From: CAVYYW01 sp963772845 | Lineage (GTDB): Bacteria; Bacillota; Bacilli; Bacillales; Sporolactobacillaceae | Length of the DNA stretch: 64,000 nucleotides | Assembly (NCBI GenBank): GCA_963772845.1 | Contig: CAVYYW010000014.1 | Coordinates: 620,001 to 684,000 of the forward strand | Reading direction: 5' to 3' | Position numbers and translations under genes: made by a program | Shown here: positions 59,253-64,000 of the stretch, piece after piece | How positions within the stretch are numbered: position 1 is the first letter of the stretch | Layout of the letters: each line of letters opens with the position of its first letter | The notes under the pieces: generated by a model | Database searches by the model: none | What the model saw: the letters and a program-made list of their open reading frames with translations, nothing else | What the model was told of the DNA's origin: nothing

Positions 59253-59924
59253 ATGATGAATAAGCTGTATGACTGGGTGGATGAAAGGCTTGATATCACA
59301 CCAATGTGGCGGGATCTTGCAGACCATGAAGTTCCCGAACATGTTAACCCTGCTTATCATTTTTCCGCCTTTGTATACTGTTTTGGCGGACTAACATTTT
59401 TTACAATTGTGATTCAAATTCTGTCAGGCATGTTTTTGACTATGTACTATGTTCCAGATATCAGTAATGCGTGGGATTCCGTTTTTTATCTTCAAAATAA
59501 AGTTGCATACGGTCAGATTGTCAGAGGGATGCACCACTGGGGAGCCAGCCTTACAATTGTAATGGTTTTCTTACATACGCTAAGGGTGTTTTTTACCGGC
59601 TCATATAAAAAACCGCGTGAATTAAACTGGGTGGTCGGTGTACTGCTTTTCTTTGTAATTCTTGGACTTGGATTTACAGGCTATTTATTGCCTTGGGATA
59701 TGAAAGCTTTGTTTGCCACAAAGGTTGGTCTGCAGATTGCAGCTTCCGTACCGTTTATCGGTCACTGGATTGAAGTGCTTCTCCAGGGAAGCGATATTGT
59801 AGGCGCTCAGACATTAGCGAGGTTCTTTGCTATACATGTCTTTTTCCTGCCGGCAGCACTTCTTGGACTTCTTGCGGCTCACTTTGTGATGATTCGCCGT
59901 CAAGGTATTTCAGGCCCGCTTTAA
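59253..59924 (+). CDS. qcrB: QcrB, cytochrome b6 subunit of the bc complex
   Basis: 223 aa b6-type cytochrome with four core membrane helices. The haem-ligand His pairs are in GMHHWGASL (helix B) and AIHVFFLPA (helix D), and the quinone-site segment GYLLPWDMKALFATKVG near 145 is intact. ATG 59253 or the adjacent ATG 59256 may be used; AGGGGGGG precedes. The carboxy-terminal half of a full cytochrome b is supplied by QcrC. Confidence 0.96.
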   Translation: MMNKLYDWVDERLDITPMWRDLADHEVPEHVNPAYHFSAFVYCFGGLTFFTIVIQILSGMFLTMYYVPDISNAWDSVFYLQNKVAYGQIVRGMHHWGASLTIVMVFLHTLRVFFTGSYKKPRELNWVVGVLLFFVILGLGFTGYLLPWDMKALFATKVGLQIAASVPFIGHWIEVLLQGSDIVGAQTLARFFAIHVFFLPAALLGLLAAHFVMIRRQGISGPL

Positions 59925-60000
59925 TTTAAGCAAACGGAAACATTAGCTGTTCCAATTATTTTTGGCTTGAATGAAACAGACAGGAAATGGGGGGAGACAT

Positions 60001-60768
60001 ATGCATCGCGGGAAAGGGATGACATTTGTCGGTGATTCAAGGGTTTCGAAAAGCGGGAAATTTATACCTCCAAAAGACTATTCTGAATATCCGCATAAAA
60101 CAGAGGCCTTTTTACCGAACTTTTTATTAAAGGAATGGATGGTAGGGGCTGTTTTCCTTGTCGGGTTTCTCGTCCTGACGATGTCAGAGGCGTCACCGCT
60201 CGAAGGAGAAGCTGATCCGACTAAAGCCGGTTACATTCCGTTGCCAGACTGGTATTTTTTGTTTTTATATCAATTATTGAAATATCCTTTTGCATCCGGG
60301 CATTATAAAGTTATTGGGATCGTTGTTTTGCCAGGACTTGCTATGTTTGCGCTTTTAATCGCACCTTGGCTCGATAGGGGAGTTGATAGGCGTCCAATTA
60401 GAAGGCCTGTGGCAACCGGGTTGATGTTGCTTGCCTTAACTTCTATTGTTTACCTTACCTGGGAATCCGGTGTATCTCACGACTGGGCACAGTCAAAAGA
60501 ACAAGGTAAAATAGTCAAACAGGTCAACATTGATAAATCATCAAAAGGGTATAAAATATATTCCAGTCAGTCATGTATAAACTGTCATGGCGAGAATCTG
60601 GAAGGGAAAGTTGGCCCCGCATTAGTTGGAGCGAACGTCCCTGCATCATTAGTTCAAAAGGTAGCTGTGAACGGCATACCGCCAAAAATGCCGTCAAATG
60701 CATTTAAAGGGTCTAAGGCGGATCTAAAAACGCTGGCACAGTTTATTGAAAAAGTCAGCAAAAAATAA
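60001..60768 (+). CDS. qcrC: QcrC, fused subunit IV and cytochrome c subunit of the bc complex
   Basis: 255 aa, matching B. subtilis. The N-terminal half has three membrane helices like subunit IV (PDWYFLFLYQLLKYPF is the quinol-site PEWY-equivalent), and the C-terminal half is a c-type domain with one haem site CINCH near residue 190 and a Met ligand region. Haem attachment depends on the ResB/ResC system at the left of the window. ATG 60001 follows GGGGGGAG. Confidence 0.95.
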   Translation: MHRGKGMTFVGDSRVSKSGKFIPPKDYSEYPHKTEAFLPNFLLKEWMVGAVFLVGFLVLTMSEASPLEGEADPTKAGYIPLPDWYFLFLYQLLKYPFASGHYKVIGIVVLPGLAMFALLIAPWLDRGVDRRPIRRPVATGLMLLALTSIVYLTWESGVSHDWAQSKEQGKIVKQVNIDKSSKGYKIYSSQSCINCHGENLEGKVGPALVGANVPASLVQKVAVNGIPPKMPSNAFKGSKADLKTLAQFIEKVSKK

Positions 60769-60777
60769 CGATTGAAT

Positions 60778-60811
60778 AAAAAAAAGCTGACTATAAGTCA
60801 GCTTTTTTTAT
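60778..60811 (+). terminator. Terminator after qcrABC
   Basis: AAAAAGCTGAC and GTCAGCTTTTT pair over 60781-60807 with further T residues; A-rich on the other side. Confidence 0.9.
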
Positions 60812-60835
60812 TCTGAGCACTAGAAGGAGAAACAG

Positions 60836-61432
60836 ATGACATCATTGTATTATATGCTGAAGCAAAGGTGGGTACTTTTAACCCTCTTAATTGTAAATTT
60901 TCTCGGTACGATTTACGGCTACTATTGGTACTTTCAGCAGCTGAAAGAAACCCCTGTCAAGTTCATGGCTTTTGTACCGGACAGCCCGACTGCAAGTCTT
61001 TTTTTGTGTATTGTGCTATTAGGCTATTTATTCGGAAAAAATTGGGGATTATTTGAGGCGCTCGCTGGTATGAGTCTTTTCAAATATGGTGTATGGGCAG
61101 TTGGTATGAACGCTTTCTCGGGTTATTTCGGTTATCATTTAAACGTGATTAGCTATATGCTGATTTTTTCACATGGCTGTATGGCTATAGAAGGGGTGCT
61201 GTTCGCCAGGTTCTACAAGTTTAAATTTTGGCATTTTGGTATTGCAGCCCTTTGGATTGTTCACAACGATATCATTGATTATGTGTTCAATATGGCCCCG
61301 TGGTATCCATATTTAGCGGCTAACTTTCAGTTGATTGGCTATGCTACCTTTTGGTTGAGTGTTGTAACGATCGTTCTTATGTACGTTCTTAGATATAAAA
61401 AAGAACGTCTAAGTTTGTCCCTTTACTCATAA
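60836..61432 (+). CDS. ypjA: YpjA, DUF1405 membrane protein
   Basis: 198 aa with about six hydrophobic segments (first at 14-33). Its position right after qcrC and its size fit DUF1405/YpjA. Function unknown. AAGGAGAAAC precedes ATG 60836. Confidence 0.85.
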   Translation: MTSLYYMLKQRWVLLTLLIVNFLGTIYGYYWYFQQLKETPVKFMAFVPDSPTASLFLCIVLLGYLFGKNWGLFEALAGMSLFKYGVWAVGMNAFSGYFGYHLNVISYMLIFSHGCMAIEGVLFARFYKFKFWHFGIAALWIVHNDIIDYVFNMAPWYPYLAANFQLIGYATFWLSVVTIVLMYVLRYKKERLSLSLYS

Positions 61433-61457
61433 TTTGAGTTAAAGGGGGGCATGTCTA

Positions 61458-62226
61458 TTGAAGAGACCCGCATTTTTGGTACTGTTGCTACTATTGTTGG
61501 CAGTAAGGGGACATGCAGCAATAGCCAAGACAAATTCCAATAACGAAATGCTTTACAAGCTGTCAGAGCAGATCCAGCAGGAGGTGACAGCGTCCCATTA
61601 CCAAACAGCACAATCACTAGTTGCTGATTTCCAAAAAAAGTGGTCCGTGTTTTCCCGTTCCAGCCAGTTAGGTGCACGTGAGGAAGAAACGATGCAGGTG
61701 GTCAGCTTCGCTGTTAGCAATGATCTTAAAGATCCCGCACATACACCATTAATTCATGATTCTAAGGCTTTGGGAATGCTTAGCGGCGTTTTATTTAATA
61801 ATGAACCTCTTGATAAATCATTTGTTGAAAAACAGTTGATGCCGATCTTGACAAAAGGTGAAAAACAGCTATCTAAACATCAGGAGAACGCCTTTATCGC
61901 GACATTTAATCAGTGGGAGCTTGACTTTCAATGCATATTACCCCGTGTTTTATTTATCAAAAAACACGCATGCCTTAGCTAAGCTAGAACAAGACATTCA
62001 CACGGTTAGCAGTGAGACAAAGAAACTTAATAATGAGACAAAGCTTTTAAAAGATGTTAGCACCTTAAAAAAGGACTTGAAGATTTACTTGGCCGACCAG
62101 CATAGCATGCCTGTTCCTTTCGGTATGCCCGTTAAACAGCTGGCGGGTGGGGCAGGGGTTCTGCTGCTCTGTCTGTTTTTTGCAAAGAAAATGTCTTCAC
62201 GGAGGAAAGCTCGTGTTAAGTTGTGA
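61458..62226 (+). pseudogene. ypjB: YpjB-like sporulation protein, frameshifted
   Basis: The first frame (TTG 61458, with AAAGGGGGG upstream) has a signal peptide and a helical domain, and stops at 61982. The continuation in the +1 frame runs to 62226 and contains coiled-coil helices (LAKLEQDIHTVSSETKKLNN) and a C-terminal membrane helix (GGAGVLLLCLFFAKK) followed by a basic tail. The frames appear to switch near 61925-61940, where the +1 frame reads N-A-Y-Y-P-V-F-Y. One base removed would give about 255 aa, close to the 264 of B. subtilis YpjB. As written the protein loses its membrane anchor. Confidence 0.78.
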
Positions 62227-62314
62227 CAAGTTGATGGCACCTGCGCATTTTTATTGACACGTCGAACCCTCTTGACTAAAATTGACCTTAATATGATAGA
62301 TGGGGGTTTAGACC

Positions 62315-63004
62315 ATGTATGGATTTGGACAATATCTGATCTATCTCGTTATTATCATGGCGATTCCGATCTGGGCACAGAGCAGAGTTAAAAAAGCTTA
62401 CTCAAAATACTCCAAGGTGGCTAACTCCACAGGATTGACGGGTGCTCAAGTAGCAAGACGGATACTTGATCAGAATGGATTATACAATGTAAATGTACAA
62501 GAAGTTCAAGGGAAGCTAACCGATCATTATGATCCGCGTGACAAGGTAGTGCGGCTCTCCACAGGTATTTACCAGGGGGACTCCATTGCAGGAACAGCGG
62601 TTGCTGCCCATGAAGTAGGGCATGCCATTCAGGATTCAAAAGATTACGCGCCACTTCGTCTTAGACATAAAATGGTTCCGTTGGCCAATCTTGGCTCTCG
62701 AACAGCTTATATTTTTATTTTTGCCGGTTTTATTTTGCAATTTACTCAGCTTGCTTTAGTCGGTGTCATCTTCTTTTCTCTTGCTGTTCTTTTTCAACTG
62801 GTCACTTTGCCGGTCGAATTTAACGCCTCCAGCCGTGCGCTGGATCAGATCGTTAATTTAGGCATTGTAAGGAATGATGAAGAGAAGCAAGCTAAGAAAG
62901 TGTTGAATGCGGCTGCACTCACATATGTTGCTGCAGCACTTGTGGCGGTCTTGGAACTGCTAAGGTTTGTTTTAATGCTCACAGGTATGAATAACCGAAA
63001 TTAA
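62315..63004 (+). CDS. Membrane zinc metallopeptidase, YugP family
   Basis: 229 aa. N-terminal membrane helix (3-22), a cytosolic or extracytoplasmic domain with the zinc motif AAHEVGHAIQ near residue 98, two further hydrophobic hairpins (about 125-165), a conserved PVEFNASSRAL segment near 168 with the likely third metal ligand, and a C-terminal helix. These are the features of the YugP group (peptidase family once called DUF, neutral zinc metallopeptidase). Its substrate is unknown. ATG 62315 is used, with ATGGGGGTTT upstream. It is not at this position in B. subtilis. Confidence 0.88.
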   Translation: MYGFGQYLIYLVIIMAIPIWAQSRVKKAYSKYSKVANSTGLTGAQVARRILDQNGLYNVNVQEVQGKLTDHYDPRDKVVRLSTGIYQGDSIAGTAVAAHEVGHAIQDSKDYAPLRLRHKMVPLANLGSRTAYIFIFAGFILQFTQLALVGVIFFSLAVLFQLVTLPVEFNASSRALDQIVNLGIVRNDEEKQAKKVLNAAALTYVAAALVAVLELLRFVLMLTGMNNRN

Positions 63005-63049
63005 TTAATTGTGGTGTTAATGATCGTTTGAGACCGCAGGAAAAATACA

Positions 63050-63105
63050 AAAAAGAGAGTCCTGATAGCCATAAAATGGCGTTCAGGCTCTCTTTCTTTG
63101 TTTTC
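63050..63105. terminator. Bidirectional terminator between the zinc peptidase and ypjC
   Basis: GAGAG-t-CCTGA-ta-GCCAT pairs with ATGGC-gt-TCAGG-c-CTCTC over 63055-63092. An A-run before and T-rich tail after allow use by both convergent genes. Confidence 0.85.
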
Positions 63106-63141
63106 AGTGGGTACGTTCTCACAGATGGGGTTAATTTTATA

Positions 63142-64000
63142 TTATTTTATAATCGGGTTTTTATTTTCATCCAACGTAAACCCTTCACCTAGAACCTCAT
63201 GAACATCATTAACTGCAACAAAAGCATGAGGATCAATCGAGGTAATAATATTTTTTAATCTAAAAATCTCGTTTTGTCCCACAACGCAATAAAGAACATC
63301 AACGCCATTTCCTGAATAGCCGCCCCGACCGGGCATAATGGTCGCTCCCCTATCAAGAACCTCAATGATTTTCTTTGCCACTGCAGGGTTGTCTTTAGAA
63401 ATAATTGTAGCCGCTTTGGCAGCATTTGCGCCTTTTTGAATAAAGTCAATCACTCTCGCAGCGACAAAAACAGCAACGAGGGTATACATGGCACGTTTGT
63501 AGTCCAAATAAATCAATGATGTGATAATAACGCCTGCATCGATCATAAACATTGTCCGTCCGATACTCGCCCCAAAAAAACTATGTGCGAGACGGGCAAT
63601 GATATCTGATCCGCCGGTTGTTCCGCCATATTTAAAGATAATACCCAAGCCTGCACCGACGAAGACCCCTGCAAATAAAGCCGCAAGCGTCAAATCATTT
63701 GAAAGGGTAAAATTAAAGGTAATGACATGCTGAAATAGTGCTAAAAAGAGAGATAATGCTCCTGTTCCAATTAACGTATAGATAAATTCGTTTCTCCCCA
63801 TTAACCGCCATCCAATAATAAACAACGGAATATTTAGGACGAGGTTACTGATCGCAGGATCAATATTAAATAAGTTATATAATATTAAAGTAACCCCAGT
63901 AAGTCCGCCTTCTGCAAGTTTGTTTTGGATGTTGAAATTCACCAGCCCAAATGCAAAGATAGCTGAACCAAGCAGTATAAAGAGAATATTTTTCAGTTTT
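63142..64000 (-). CDS. ypjC: YpjC-like YitT-family membrane protein (5' end cut by window edge)
   Basis: At least 285 aa in the window. The frame is open to base 64000 and upstream of GTG 63942 reads a further hydrophobic helix (KLKNILFILLGSAIFAFGLV), so the start lies right of the window. It has about five membrane helices, the glycine-rich GAGLGIIFKYGGTTGGSDIIA segment and a C-terminal cytosolic DUF2179 domain (ATIMPGRGGYSGNGVDVLYCVV). YitT proteins are of unknown function. Its order after ypjA and ypjB is as in B. subtilis, but on the opposite strand here. Confidence 0.88.
   Translation of the reverse strand, partial: KLKNILFILLGSAIFAFGLVNFNIQNKLAEGGLTGVTLILYNLFNIDPAISNLVLNIPLFIIGWRLMGRNEFIYTLIGTGALSLFLALFQHVITFNFTLSNDLTLAALFAGVFVGAGLGIIFKYGGTTGGSDIIARLAHSFFGASIGRTMFMIDAGVIITSLIYLDYKRAMYTLVAVFVAARVIDFIQKGANAAKAATIISKDNPAVAKKIIEVLDRGATIMPGRGGYSGNGVDVLYCVVGQNEIFRLKNIITSIDPHAFVAVNDVHEVLGEGFTLDENKNPIIK

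Noticed and set aside
63142..63942. ypjC as a complete gene starting at GTG 63942
   Set aside because: The frame stays open to the window edge and encodes another membrane helix, so the gene is partial.

Overview
The window is a chromosomal segment of an aerobic, endospore-forming Firmicute of the Bacillus type. The evidence is strong AGGAGG-type ribosome sites, many TTG starts, sporulation and germination genes (cotJABC, sleB, ypeB, spoVIF, spoIVA, ypjB), ResDE, a menaquinol:cytochrome c reductase (qcrABC) and gene order that follows the Bacillus subtilis resBCDE to ypjC stretch almost gene for gene. The species cannot be named from the sequence. Both edge genes are cut: resB is open to base 1 and ypjC is open to base 64000.

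Layout. 1-5.5 kb: cytochrome c maturation (resB, resC) and the ResD/ResE two-component system. 5.5-9.1 kb: a cobalamin riboswitch with its own promoter and terminator, then a B12 ABC importer (btuF, btuC, btuD). 9.5-12 kb: a frameshifted secreted metalloprotease of the immune inhibitor A family. 12-22 kb: fer, ypbB (frameshifted), recQ, a small membrane protein, cotJABC, a CBS-domain protein, ypbG (frameshifted), mecB, gudB and bdr. 22-32 kb: ansA, prsW, sleB-ypeB, a repeat island, motI/ypfA, cmk, plsC, ypfD. 32-39 kb: der, plsY, gpsA, spoVIF, yphE, yphF, spoIVA, hbs. 39-41.6 kb: a second and larger repeat island. 41.6-45.7 kb: folE, mtrB (TRAP), hepS, menG, hepT, ndk. 45.8-56 kb: cheR and the aromatic supraoperon aroC, aroB, TRAP attenuator, trpD, trpC, trpF, trpB, trpA, hisC, aroA. 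56-64 kb: ypiA, ypiB, ypiF, qcrABC, ypjA, ypjB (frameshifted), a membrane zinc peptidase and ypjC.

How the genes work together. The ResB/ResC haem machinery, ResDE redox control, menaquinone synthesis (HepS, HepT, MenG) and QcrABC form an aerobic respiratory theme. FolE and MtrB form the classic mtr operon, and the MtrB target, a run of GAG/UAG triplets leading into overlapping antiterminator and terminator stems, is visible 6.5 kb downstream in front of trpD. Compared with the B. subtilis supraoperon, trpE, aroH and tyrA are absent, so the TRAP-controlled transcript begins with trpD.

Accessory signals. At least four intergenic regions carry pieces of a mobile-looking repeat family of about 390 bp, with GGCCACTGAAAAAGT-type inverted ends, interchangeable hairpin-bearing middles and a 60 bp nested module. 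A second repeat family and two short tandem arrays sit between hbs and folE. Four genes (the inhA-like gene, ypbB, ypbG, ypjB) are each broken by one frameshift, all in the same +1 direction. I see no tRNA, rRNA, CRISPR array or prophage. The only transposase trace is a 46-codon remnant.
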